From: an uncultured Vampirovibrio sp.
GTDB lineage: Bacteria; Cyanobacteriota; Vampirovibrionia; Gastranaerophilales; Gastranaerophilaceae
DNA: 14,943 bases
Assembly (NCBI GenBank): GCA_910583875.1
Contig: CAJTXT010000009.1
Location: forward strand, 1-14,943
Direction: 5' to 3'
The first letter of the stretch is position 1. Each line of letters begins with the position of its first letter. Positions 6,680 to 14,174 of the stretch are shown here, in pieces. A program made the position numbers and the translations under genes. Under the pieces are notes generated by a model, which saw nothing but the letters and a program-made list of their open reading frames with translations, had not been told where the DNA came from and did not search any database.

Positions 6680-6688
6680 ATTATAACA
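6680..6688 (-). promoter_or_regulatory. Perfect extended -10 promoter of the histidine kinase, apparently leaderless
   Basis: On the minus strand the bases read TG-T-TATAAT (6688 down to 6680), a full match to TGnTATAAT. Six bases separate the -10 from the kinase ATG at 6673, so +1 falls on the start codon. The -35 region would lie in the tsf terminator hairpin and has no consensus match, which extended -10 promoters tolerate. No Shine-Dalgarno is present. Confidence 0.65.
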
Positions 6689-6689
6689 T

Positions 6690-6724
6690 AAAAAAGAGAT
6701 ACCCTTTTGAGGTATCTCTTTTTA
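6690..6724 (-). terminator. Terminator of rpsB-tsf (hairpin can act both ways)
   Basis: A 13-bp perfect stem (aaaaagagatacc at 6691-6703 with ggtatctcttttt at 6711-6723) closes a 7-nt loop. On the minus strand the hairpin follows the tsf stop by about 15 nt and is trailed by six Ts, a classic Rho-independent terminator. The + strand also has a T-run. The minus-strand T-run runs directly into the extended -10 of the kinase gene. Confidence 0.9.
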
Positions 6725-6737
6725 TTTAGTTAAAAAA

Positions 6738-7601
6738 CTATTTTACCATTTGGTTCATAACTTCTTCAGCAAAGTTATCTTGACGTTTTTCAAGACCTTC
6801 ACCTAAAGTCCAGCGAACAAATGATTTAATTTCTAATTTGCCAGCTAATAAAGCTTCAACTGTTAAATCTGGATTTTTAACAAATGGTTGTTCTAATAAA
6901 CATTTTTGAGCCATAAGTTTATTTACACGACCTTCAACAATTTTAGCTCTAATATTTTCAGGTTTTTTAGCTAAGTCTTCTTTACCCATTTCAATTCTTG
7001 TTTCTTCATCAATAACTTCTTGAGGAATTTGAGCTCTAGAAACAAATTCTGGAGCAGAAGAAGCAATGTGTAAAGCAACGTCTTTTAATAATGTTTCATC
7101 TTGAGCTGTAGCAGCAATTAAAACACCAATTTTACCGTTGTGAACATAAGTAGCTAAATCGCCTTCTAAAACTTCAAATCTTCTAATACTGATTTTTTCA
7201 CCAATTGTAGCGATTTTATCTTTAACAGCATCTTCGATTTTCATATTACAGCAAGCACATACAGAAGCGTTTAAAGCATCCATATCAGCAGGTTTTACTG
7301 TAGCAATGTGTTTAGCTAAACCATTAACAAAAGCTTTAAAGTCTTCATTTTTAGCAACGAAGTCTGTTTCGCAGTTAACTTCAACAATAGCACCAACACC
7401 ATTTTCAATATAAGTAGCAACTAAACCTTCTGCAGCAATACGGTCTTGTTTCTTTTCAGCAGAAGCAATACCTTTTTGTCTTAAAAATTCCATTGCTTTT
7501 TCAATATCGCCTTCACATTGTTCAAGAGCTTTTTTAGAGTCCATAAAGCCTGCGCCTGTTTTGTCTCTAAGTTCTTTAACCATTGCAGCTGTTATTGTCA
7601 T
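6738..7601 (-). CDS. tsf: Translation elongation factor EF-Ts
   Basis: EF-Ts is the guanine-nucleotide exchange factor that recharges EF-Tu from GDP to GTP during protein synthesis in the cytoplasm. The 287-aa length is normal. The N-terminal UBA-like module is clear (VKELRDKTGAGFMDSKKAL, 8-26). The hallmark EF-Tu-contacting motif TDFVAKNEDF lies at 79-88, with D80 and F81 present. The two core subdomains follow, and the C-terminal module ends TLGEGLEKRQDNFAEEV. One oddity is a CACC cysteine cluster at 115-118 in the variable part of the first core subdomain. It sits 17 nt downstream of rpsB in the same operon, the near-universal bacterial order, with AAAGGA about 10 nt before the ATG. A strong hairpin terminator follows its stop. 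Confidence 0.98.
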   Translation of the reverse strand: MTITAAMVKELRDKTGAGFMDSKKALEQCEGDIEKAMEFLRQKGIASAEKKQDRIAAEGLVATYIENGVGAIVEVNCETDFVAKNEDFKAFVNGLAKHIATVKPADMDALNASVCACCNMKIEDAVKDKIATIGEKISIRRFEVLEGDLATYVHNGKIGVLIAATAQDETLLKDVALHIASSAPEFVSRAQIPQEVIDEETRIEMGKEDLAKKPENIRAKIVEGRVNKLMAQKCLLEQPFVKNPDLTVEALLAGKLEIKSFVRWTLGEGLEKRQDNFAEEVMNQMVK

Positions 7602-7618
7602 AATAATTATATCCTTTC

Positions 7619-8425
7619 TTATTCTTCAACAGAAGCTGCTTCTTCTTTTACTTCTTCTGTTTCAGCTTTAACTTCTTCAGCTACACCAGCGTCTTCAGCT
7701 TTAATAGCTTGAATTTTAGACATTTGGTTAGCTTTGTTTTCTCTTAATTGTTTACCTTCTAAAACTGCATCAGCAAGTTTAGCGCAAACTAATTTAATAG
7801 ATCTGATAGCGTCATCATTACCAGGAATGATGTAATCAATACCATCTGGATCAGCATTTGTATCAGCTAAACAAATAACAGGAATATTTAATTTGTTAGC
7901 TTCAGCGATAGCAATTGCTTCTTTCTTTTGGTCAACAACAACTAATAAATCAGGCATACCTCTCATTTCTTTGATACCGCCTAAAGTTTTAGTTAATTTA
8001 CCTAATTTTCTCATCATTTGAGCAATTTCTTTTTTAGGTAATTTTTCAATTTGACCTGAAGCAGAAAATTCTTCGATTTCTCTTAATTTGTTAACTCTTC
8101 CTCTGATAGTTTCAAAGTTAGTCAGCATACCGCCTAACCATCTTCTGTTAACATAATAAGCACCAGCTCTTGTTGCTTCTTCTGCTACAACATCAACAGC
8201 TTGTTTTTTTGTACCAACAAAAACAACATTTTTACCTTTTGCTGCACAATCTCTAACTACTGCATAAGCTTCGTCTAATTTTTCAGAAGTTTTTCTTAAG
8301 TCTAATACATAGATTCCATTTCTTGCACCATAAATATATGGTTTCATTTTTGGGTTCCATCTTTGTGTTTGGTGACCGAAATGTACACCTGCGTCAAGTA
8401 ATTCAATCATAGATGCTACTGGCAT
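7619..8425 (-). CDS. rpsB: 30S ribosomal protein S2
   Basis: S2 is a late-assembling protein of the small ribosomal subunit, bound near the head-body junction and partnering bS1 where present. The 268 aa show the S2 signatures: AGVHFGHQTQRWNPKMKPY (12-30), GARNGIYVLDLRK, RWLGGMLTNFETIR, and near the C-terminal core VICLADTNADPDGIDYIIPGNDDA (quoted in part). Residues after about 230 form an acidic, Glu/Ala/Val-rich extension (EEVKAETEEVKEEAASVEE), which is variable among bacteria and probably disordered. The ATG is preceded by a perfect AAGGAG 8 nt upstream. It is the first gene of the rpsB-tsf operon, driven by the promoter at 8487-8514, with a leader of about 55 nt. In many bacteria S2 represses its own operon through that leader; I do not see a clear conserved structure here. 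Confidence 0.98.
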   Translation of the reverse strand: MPVASMIELLDAGVHFGHQTQRWNPKMKPYIYGARNGIYVLDLRKTSEKLDEAYAVVRDCAAKGKNVVFVGTKKQAVDVVAEEATRAGAYYVNRRWLGGMLTNFETIRGRVNKLREIEEFSASGQIEKLPKKEIAQMMRKLGKLTKTLGGIKEMRGMPDLLVVVDQKKEAIAIAEANKLNIPVICLADTNADPDGIDYIIPGNDDAIRSIKLVCAKLADAVLEGKQLRENKANQMSKIQAIKAEDAGVAEEVKAETEEVKEEAASVEE

Positions 8426-8486
8426 CGTCTTTCTCCTTTTTTCTTGTAACCTCTGAATTGCTTTCCCATCTTTTTAAGACTAAGTT

Positions 8487-8514
8487 AATATAACCTATCG
8501 GATTTACAATTCAA
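8487..8514 (-). promoter_or_regulatory. Promoter of rpsB-tsf
   Basis: On the minus strand TTGAAT (8509-8514) and TATATT (8487-8492) are separated by 16 bp. The -35 matches consensus at 4 of 6 bases and the -10 at 5 of 6. The expected start near 8480 gives a leader of about 55 nt ending in an excellent AAGGAG ribosome site. Position and quality suit a highly expressed ribosomal operon. Confidence 0.6.
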
Positions 8515-8628
8515 TAAACATGGTAATACAAACAAAAAAAAAGTAAAAACAATTTAGTCATTTTATTAAAATTTACAGAGATACATTTACATAATTTAAA
8601 AAATAATATTTATGAATATTTTTTGAAA

Positions 8629-8634
8629 TATAAT
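8629..8634 (+). promoter_or_regulatory. Possible -10 of the asmA-like gene
   Basis: A perfect TATAAT lies 35 bp before the start codon of the AsmA-like gene, giving a short leader that contains the GAGGGA ribosome site (8658-8663). No convincing -35 is seen at 16-18 bp upstream and there is no TG extension. The surrounding 8521-8640 stretch is nearly pure A/T, so the match may be accidental. Two ATTTACA copies (8571-8577, 8585-8591) lie further upstream. Confidence 0.35.
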
Positions 8635-8669
8635 TTTATATAGTCAAAAGGTTAGATGAGGGATTAATA

Positions 8670-11600
8670 ATGAAAAAATTCTTAAAAATATTAGGGATTA
8701 CAATTGTTTCTATATTAGCTATCTTATATTTATGTTTTCTTTTTGTACTTCCAAACGTAATTGATTTAAACCAATTCAAACCAGAAATACAAAAAATATT
8801 AAAAGAACAGACTAATTTAACTTTGGATTTTGATAATCCTAAAATATCTGTTACTCCATTTTTAGCAGCAGGTATAAAAGCAGATAATGTATCAGTTAAA
8901 TTACCTGATAATTCTAATCTTTTTACAGCAGACTCTTTTGTAGGAAGAATATCTCTTCCTAATCTGCTTTTATTAAGAGTTAAAGTTTCGACAGCAGAAA
9001 TTAATAATCCTTTAATTAATATAGATATAATTGACGGAAAAGCATTTAAGGTTATTCAAGCTTTTGAAGAAGTTCTTAATAAGAAAGAAGAAAATTTAGA
9101 AGAAACAATTGAAGAAAATCTTCAAACAGCTCAAAAACCAATCATTGACCCTGCTTCTATTAAGATAATTGTACCGGCCGTCAATATTAATAATTATACA
9201 GCTGCTATTAATGATTTAAAAACCGGCGATTATTTAAAATTAAGAGGAGATAAGCTTACTCTTGGATATAATAACGGTAAATCAGCTTCAATAAAAACAA
9301 ATGCAGAGTTATTCATAAATGAAACAAAAAATATTACAGCAAACATTGATATTGATTCTTTCTTACCTGCACCAACAGTTCTTGATGAAGAAGATGATGA
9401 AGCACAAAGAGTTGAAATACCTTTTGTTAATCCTGTTGCAATGTATAAAGCTTATGATCTTAAAACAAATATTGATTCAAAAATTAAAATAAGACAAAAT
9501 AAAAATCAACTTGTTTCAAAAGGTTATTTTAATGTAGATAATTTCACTCTAAAATTAGCTGGAATGCAGCTTCCTGAAAGTAATTTTCATCTTAAAACAA
9601 GAGGCACAAAAGCAAATCTTGATACTAATTTATATATTACAGAATCTGAAAAATTATCAATTCTGGGTTTAATAAATTACTCTAAAAACCCTGCAATGGA
9701 TTTAAAAATTGAATCAAATGAAATTTATACAAATGATGTTTTAAATCTTGTAAAAGCAACTTTAGATTCATTACATATTCAACATGAATTAAATGCACTA
9801 AAAGGCGAAGGCTATCTTGTTTCTAACGCTAATATAAAAACTAATTTTAAACAATTAAAGTCTAACGGTAATATAACTATCAAAAATTTAATTATTAAGA
9901 ATATCAAGAATAATCAAATTCTTACAAAAATAAATTCTATAATTTCACTTGATAATAATGTTTTAGAATTTTTAGATACAACTATAGAAGCAGCAGATAC
10001 AACTTTTACAATTGATGGGACAATAAAAGAAAAATATGCTGATATAAATTTAATAATGGAAAGAATGCCTTTATTAAAAGTGTTTAATTTGTTTTTACCA
10101 TCTGAAATAAATGATGTATATAAAGTAAACGCAGGAAATATAGATTTAAAAGCAAATATAAAAGGCGAATTAAAAAAAGCTATTGGTAATGTTAAATTAA
10201 CTATTAATAATATTGATTTAACAGACAAAATTAATAATATTAATTATCTTAATAACTTACTTGTTATAGATTTTAACAGCAACTTTAAAACAACTACAGG
10301 AAAAATTAATAACTCTGATTTCAAATTAAAAATGAATGGCGCAACTATAGCTTGCGATAAATTATCAGTTGAAGTCGGCGAAAAAGATATTATCTTAAAA
10401 CCATCAGAAATAAAAATAAATAACTCTTCAAGAATTAATGTATTTGGAGATATAAACAATTACATAAAAAATCCTTTATTTAACTTTGATATCAATGGAA
10501 ACCTTATAACTAAAGATTTGAAAAAGTTATTAGGTCCGGAGATAGCACCATTCATAAAAGAAAACGGCGCACTGCCTCTTGCTGCAAATATAAACGGTGA
10601 CAGCAAAAAACAAACAATAAAAGCTTCGATTGAAGCAAATCAAAATAATTATATTACTCCAATTGATATACAAAATGTATTAAATCAAAATACAAAAATG
10701 CAAGCTGTTATTGACTTAAAAGGTGACAGATTAAAAATAAAAGACACAGGATTTTTTATAAAAAGACTTGTAGCTGATAGCGAAAATCCTGAAAACAAAA
10801 TAGAACAACTTGAAGAAATAATAGGAATAAATGGTACTATTACAAAACTAAATACAACTGAACCAAATATTAACCTTATAAAAATTAAAGTACCTAAAGA
10901 TTTAAGTGCTTCAATTTATGCATTTCCACAATCAAAATTAATGGCAAACGGTAATATGTATATATTTGGAGACCTATATGCTCCAAGAATAAGAGGTAAT
11001 GTAAAAGTTTGGAATATGTCAATCCCTGAATTATTCCTTACAATGCAAAATGCCATAGCAAAATTTGAAGGTAAAGATTTAAATATTGATATAAACCGAT
11101 TAATAGCAAATGGTTCTGATTATGAAGTACGTATCAATGCCGACCTAAATCCTTCTGCAAACTTTATTATCAATAACTTAGACTTAAATTCACAATTAAC
11201 AGATGCCGATAAATTAATGAAAGTTTCAGACGCTGCAATGAAATATGTACCGTCATCTACTCCAACAAATACAGCAAACGGCAATTCTAACTCAGCTGAT
11301 ATTCCTGTGATAATTAAAGACGGCGATATAAATATTCAAACAATAAAAACGGGAAACATTATATTAAATAATACAACGGGAGATATTGCATTATCTAAAA
11401 ATATTTTCTACATAAACAACCTTTTAACAAATGCTTTCCAAGGCAGAATAAGAGGGGATGTTTCTATGAATTTGCTTTCAGGCGAAATAAAAGCAAAATT
11501 ACGTGGTAAAGATTTAGATGTTGAACAAACTCTTCTTGATGCAGCTGCAATGAAAGATACCTTAAGCGGAACAATGGATTTTGATACAAATATTTCATTA

Positions 11601-12578
11601 AAAGGTGCAACTTACGAAGAACAAATGAAAACATTAAAAGGTGAAGTAAACTTCTTAATGAAAAACGGGCAGCTTGGACCATTTGGTAAATTAGAAAATC
11701 TAATTATGGCAGAAAATATTAGAGAATCAGCATTTTTCCAATCTACTATAGGCTCTGTTTTAAATTCACTTTTATCTTTTGATACAAGTAAATACAATGA
11801 ATTAAAAGGTACGTTAACCTTTAAAGACGGAGTTGCAAATATTAATCCGATTACATCTCAAGGCGATATAATGTGCGCACATATTTTCGGTGATTTCAAT
11901 CTGCTTACAAATAAAATAGATATCAAATTAAGAGGAAGACTTGGTTCTCAAGTTTCAGATTCTCTTGGACCTTTAGCGTTATTAAATCCGGTAAATCTTG
12001 TTAAAGCAACCCCTGGAATGAGCATTGTTTTAGGTAAACTCTTCTTCTTATTTACAGAAGCCGTTACAGAAGATGAATTAAATATGATTCCGTCCTTAGG
12101 TAAAGATATTTCTGACTATAATGCAACAAAATTCCAAGTTGTAATAAGAGGAAATGTGGAGAAACCTTTAACTTTGGTTAAATCTTTCAAATGGTTAGCT
12201 CTTCAATCTGAAATTGATAATGCAAAAACATATGTAAATACACTTCCTCAAGATACAATTCCTACAATTGATATTAATACTTTTGATAAAGAAGAAATTA
12301 AAACTCAAGTTAAAGAAACAGCAAAGAAAAAACTAAAAGAAAAAGTGGAAAGTAATTTAACAGAAGAACAAATTCAATCAATTAAACAAGGAAAAGAAAC
12401 AGCAAATAAATTAAAAAACTTATTTAAAAATAAAGAAGAAGTTAAAAGCTCTATAAAAGAACAAACGGAAAAAGCAAAACTTGATGCATTAAATAAATTG
12501 AAAGAACATGCAAAACAATCAATTAGTGTTCCAATAACAGACCCAGAAAACAAAACAGACGAAAATACTGATAACTAA
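8670..12578 (+). CDS. Giant AsmA-like (bridge-like lipid transfer family) envelope protein, 1302 aa
   Basis: This is an AsmA-superfamily protein. Family members (AsmA, YhdP, TamB and others) are anchored in the inner membrane and span the periplasm as long hydrophobic-groove beta-structures, now linked to phospholipid transport to the outer membrane. The chain has one N-terminal TM helix (about 8-30). Next comes the AsmA N-terminal pattern (NVIDLNQFKPEIQKILKEQT, TLDFDNPKISVTPFLAAGI, and RISLPNLLLLRVKVSTAEI near 92-110). A very long stretch of repeated beta-type segments runs to about 950. An AsmA C-terminal-like domain follows (about 965-1165, with SGTMDFDTNISLKG, TLKGEVNFLMKNGQLGPFG, LKGTLTFKDGVANI and IKLRGRLGS). 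Residues 1205-1302 are an unusual Lys/Glu-rich helical tail, ending in a Thr/Asp-rich stretch. A GAGGGA ribosome site lies 6 nt before the ATG. It is monocistronic, divergent from rpsB, and has a strong terminator at its end. Exact subfamily is uncertain. Confidence 0.88.
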   Translation: MKKFLKILGITIVSILAILYLCFLFVLPNVIDLNQFKPEIQKILKEQTNLTLDFDNPKISVTPFLAAGIKADNVSVKLPDNSNLFTADSFVGRISLPNLLLLRVKVSTAEINNPLINIDIIDGKAFKVIQAFEEVLNKKEENLEETIEENLQTAQKPIIDPASIKIIVPAVNINNYTAAINDLKTGDYLKLRGDKLTLGYNNGKSASIKTNAELFINETKNITANIDIDSFLPAPTVLDEEDDEAQRVEIPFVNPVAMYKAYDLKTNIDSKIKIRQNKNQLVSKGYFNVDNFTLKLAGMQLPESNFHLKTRGTKANLDTNLYITESEKLSILGLINYSKNPAMDLKIESNEIYTNDVLNLVKATLDSLHIQHELNALKGEGYLVSNANIKTNFKQLKSNGNITIKNLIIKNIKNNQILTKINSIISLDNNVLEFLDTTIEAADTTFTIDGTIKEKYADINLIMERMPLLKVFNLFLPSEINDVYKVNAGNIDLKANIKGELKKAIGNVKLTINNIDLTDKINNINYLNNLLVIDFNSNFKTTTGKINNSDFKLKMNGATIACDKLSVEVGEKDIILKPSEIKINNSSRINVFGDINNYIKNPLFNFDINGNLITKDLKKLLGPEIAPFIKENGALPLAANINGDSKKQTIKASIEANQNNYITPIDIQNVLNQNTKMQAVIDLKGDRLKIKDTGFFIKRLVADSENPENKIEQLEEIIGINGTITKLNTTEPNINLIKIKVPKDLSASIYAFPQSKLMANGNMYIFGDLYAPRIRGNVKVWNMSIPELFLTMQNAIAKFEGKDLNIDINRLIANGSDYEVRINADLNPSANFIINNLDLNSQLTDADKLMKVSDAAMKYVPSSTPTNTANGNSNSADIPVIIKDGDINIQTIKTGNIILNNTTGDIALSKNIFYINNLLTNAFQGRIRGDVSMNLLSGEIKAKLRGKDLDVEQTLLDAAAMKDTLSGTMDFDTNISLKGATYEEQMKTLKGEVNFLMKNGQLGPFGKLENLIMAENIRESAFFQSTIGSVLNSLLSFDTSKYNELKGTLTFKDGVANINPITSQGDIMCAHIFGDFNLLTNKIDIKLRGRLGSQVSDSLGPLALLNPVNLVKATPGMSIVLGKLFFLFTEAVTEDELNMIPSLGKDISDYNATKFQVVIRGNVEKPLTLVKSFKWLALQSEIDNAKTYVNTLPQDTIPTIDINTFDKEEIKTQVKETAKKKLKEKVESNLTEEQIQSIKQGKETANKLKNLFKNKEEVKSSIKEQTEKAKLDALNKLKEHAKQSISVPITDPENKTDENTDN

Positions 12579-12615
12579 AAGAAAAAGAAGATCGTTAAGG
12601 TCTTCTTTTTCTTTT
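12577..12615 (+). terminator. A/T-rich terminator hairpin after the asmA-like gene
   Basis: A 15-bp perfect stem (aaaagaaaaagaaga at 12577-12591 with its complement at 12601-12615) can be extended by a U-G and a C-G pair to a 5-nt loop. The 3' arm is itself T-rich, and there is no separate T-run beyond it. It begins within the stop codon of the asmA-like gene. The stem is weaker in GC than classic terminators, so efficiency is uncertain. The 3' arm overlaps the next promoter's -35 by two bases. Confidence 0.65.
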
Positions 12616-12641
12616 GACTTGCTATCAAAAAATGATATAAT
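12614..12641 (+). promoter_or_regulatory. Strong promoter of the nfeD-stomatin operon
   Basis: TTGACT (12614-12619, 5 of 6) and a perfect TATAAT (12636-12641) are separated by 16 bp, with a TG extension at 12633-12634 (TGATATAAT). This is the best sigma-70 type promoter in the window. Transcription should start near 12648, about 33 nt before the nfeD ATG, which has AAAGG as its ribosome site. Confidence 0.8.
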
Positions 12642-12680
12642 AATCATACTATTCAAGCTTTTAGTAAAGAAAGGTCTTTT

Positions 12681-13109
12681 ATGATTGAAATTTGGATGAT
12701 TTTTGTAATTATATCAATAATTGCAGTTCTTATTGAAATTTTTGCGCCCTCTTTATTCTGTATAAATTTTGCATTTGCCGGAATAATAACAGCAATTATA
12801 TCAATATATTGGGGAAATTTACCAACATTAATACTAATTTTCCTAGTAATATCACTTCTTTCTATACTTTTTATAAAACCTTTGCTGGTAAAACTATTGA
12901 AAAAATCGTCTAATGCAGATTTTAAATCCCAATATATCGGTAAAGTTGTAAAAAGTATTGAAACAATAACAACAAATCAAGGAGCTGTAACCATCTATGA
13001 TGAAAGATGGGAAGCAAGAATTAAAGAAGGATGTGAAGAAATTCCTGCAGGCTGTGACGTAAAAATCATAGATAACGACAGCTTAATATTATATGTAGAA
13101 AAATTATAA
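12681..13109 (+). CDS. NfeD-family membrane protein (short form)
   Basis: NfeD proteins pair with SPFH (stomatin/flotillin) proteins in bacterial membranes and are thought to shape membrane microdomains or SPFH assemblies. This is the short form (142 aa) without the ClpP-like protease domain of long NfeD. It has three hydrophobic helices (about 4-25, 28-45 and 48-72), with an acidic residue inside the first (VLIEIFAPS). The C-terminal OB-fold-like domain (about 80-142) includes YIGKVVKSIETI, GAVTIYDERWEARIKEG and GCDVKIIDNDSLILYVEKL, where G-x-V and W-x-A are typical of NfeD. The gene is 12 nt upstream of a stomatin-like gene whose ribosome site overlaps its stop codon, so the two form a tight operon and probably a complex. 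Function in this organism is inferred from family. Confidence 0.9.
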   Translation: MIEIWMIFVIISIIAVLIEIFAPSLFCINFAFAGIITAIISIYWGNLPTLILIFLVISLLSILFIKPLLVKLLKKSSNADFKSQYIGKVVKSIETITTNQGAVTIYDERWEARIKEGCEEIPAGCDVKIIDNDSLILYVEKL

Positions 13110-13121
13110 AGGAGAAAAAAA

Positions 13122-14093
13122 ATGCCAATAGTTCTATTAATTGCAATAATTGCAGTAATTGTATATGTATATAAAGGACTTATTATTGTTCAACAACAAG
13201 AAGCAGTTATCATTCAAAGATTAGGTCAATACTCTCAAACATTAGCACCCGGTTTACATTGGATTGTTCCTTTTATTGAAGCACCAAGACCAATGCTTAA
13301 ACTTGAAAAACAAAAAACTATGGATGGAAGAGTTTATACAATTCAAAATTATTCGCCAAGAATAGATTTAAGGGAAACAGTTTATGACTTCCCACGTCAA
13401 AATGTAATCACTAAAGATAACGTAACAATCAGCATAAATGCGCTTTTGTATTTCCAAATTATCGATGCAAGAAAAGCTTTATATTCAATAGAAAATTTAC
13501 CTGAAGCTATTGAAAAATTAACTCAAACAAATTTAAGAAACCTTGTTGGTCAATTAGCTTTAGATGAAACTTTAGTATCTCGTGATATTATTAATGACAA
13601 ACTAAGAGAAATTCTTGATAAAGCTACTGATAAATGGGGCGTAAAAGTAAACCGTGTAGAACTTCAAGATATCGTTCCACCTGCTTCAATCCAACAAGCT
13701 ATGGAAAAAGAAAAGAAAGCAGAACAAGATAGACGTGCTACAATTCTAGAAGCTGAAGGTATTAAAAAATCTGCAATATTAACAGCAGAAGGTGAAAAAA
13801 TGGCTGCTATTAATAAAGCAGAAGGTGAAAAACAAGCTGAAATTTTAAGAGCAGAAGGTGTTGCTCAGGCTCGTATCATTGAAGCTGATGCTGAAAAAGA
13901 AGCAATTAACAGAATTATTGGAGCCTTAGCTGATAAAGGAAAACCAGACCAATATTTGATTGCTATGAAATATCTAGAAACCTTAGCAAATATAACAAAT
14001 GGTCAAAATAATAAAGTTGTTTATATGCCTTATGAAGCAACAGGTATTTTAAGTTCAGTTGATGGTATTAAACAAATGTTTGATAAACATTAA
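13122..14093 (+). CDS. Stomatin/QmcA-like SPFH-domain membrane protein
   Basis: This SPFH/band-7 protein is anchored in the inner membrane, where such proteins build large ring or cage-like oligomers and often work with NfeD partners or modulate membrane proteases. The 323 aa start with a TM anchor (about 2-20). The SPFH domain follows (about 20-200): VQQQEAVIIQRLGQYSQTLAPGLHWIVPFI (in part), DNVTISINALLYFQI, and WGVKVNRVELQDIVPP. Next is an Ala/Glu/Lys-rich coiled coil (about 190-265) with near-repeats of the type AEGEKxAAI / AEGEKQAEIL / AEGVAQARI. A C-terminal segment (YLIAMKYLETLANI, then KVVYMPYEA) matches the QmcA/stomatin-like pattern. The ATG has a perfect AAAGGAG ribosome site and lies 12 nt after nfeD. 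Terminator follows at 14112. The protein is cytosol-facing with an N-in hairpin or short outside end; topology is inferred. Confidence 0.95.
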   Translation: MPIVLLIAIIAVIVYVYKGLIIVQQQEAVIIQRLGQYSQTLAPGLHWIVPFIEAPRPMLKLEKQKTMDGRVYTIQNYSPRIDLRETVYDFPRQNVITKDNVTISINALLYFQIIDARKALYSIENLPEAIEKLTQTNLRNLVGQLALDETLVSRDIINDKLREILDKATDKWGVKVNRVELQDIVPPASIQQAMEKEKKAEQDRRATILEAEGIKKSAILTAEGEKMAAINKAEGEKQAEILRAEGVAQARIIEADAEKEAINRIIGALADKGKPDQYLIAMKYLETLANITNGQNNKVVYMPYEATGILSSVDGIKQMFDKH

Positions 14094-14111
14094 TTTTATT
14101 TTTAATATTGA

Positions 14112-14145
14112 AAAAGAGAAACGTATTCAGCGTTTCTCTTTTTTT
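14112..14145 (+). terminator. Terminator of the nfeD-stomatin operon
   Basis: A 12-bp stem (aaaagagaaacg at 14112-14123 with cgtttctctttt at 14131-14142) closes the 7-nt loop tattcag and runs into TTTTTTT ending at 14145. It is a classic Rho-independent terminator starting about 18 nt after the stomatin stop. The leading A-run means it could also work on the minus strand, but no leftward gene needs it. Confidence 0.9.
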
Positions 14146-14146
14146 A

Positions 14147-14155
14147 TGCTAGGAT
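14147..14155 (+). promoter_or_regulatory. Possible extended -10 promoter of the HAD gene
   Basis: TG-C-TAGGAT (14147-14155) begins one base after the terminator T-run. The hexamer matches TATAAT at 4 of 6 and carries the TG extension. It would start transcripts near 14162, exactly where the AAAAGGA ribosome site (14162-14168) begins, 6 nt before the HAD ATG. No -35 is evident because the spacer lies in the terminator. Moderate to low confidence. Confidence 0.4.
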
Positions 14156-14174
14156 AAATTTAAAAGGAAACACT

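Noticed and set aside
7518..7712. 64-aa rightward ORF across the tsf-rpsB junction
   Set aside because: Antisense to the EF-Ts N-terminus and the S2 acidic tail; the Ser/Ala-rich product is the mirror of the Glu/Ala repeats in S2.
8426..8480. S2 autoregulatory structure in the rpsB leader
   Set aside because: Only a 5-bp long-range pairing (GTCTT with AAGAC near the ATG) was seen; this is not enough to call a conserved leader element.
9914..11797. Four leftward ORFs (60-104 aa) within the asmA-like gene
   Set aside because: All antisense to a continuous 1302-aa frame with consistent family features; the hydrophobic compositions reflect reverse reading of Asn/Lys-rich codons.
13730..13920. 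Near-repeats in the stomatin gene as a DNA repeat
   Set aside because: They encode the AEGEK-type coiled-coil repeats normal for SPFH proteins; a protein-level feature, not a mobile or tandem DNA repeat.
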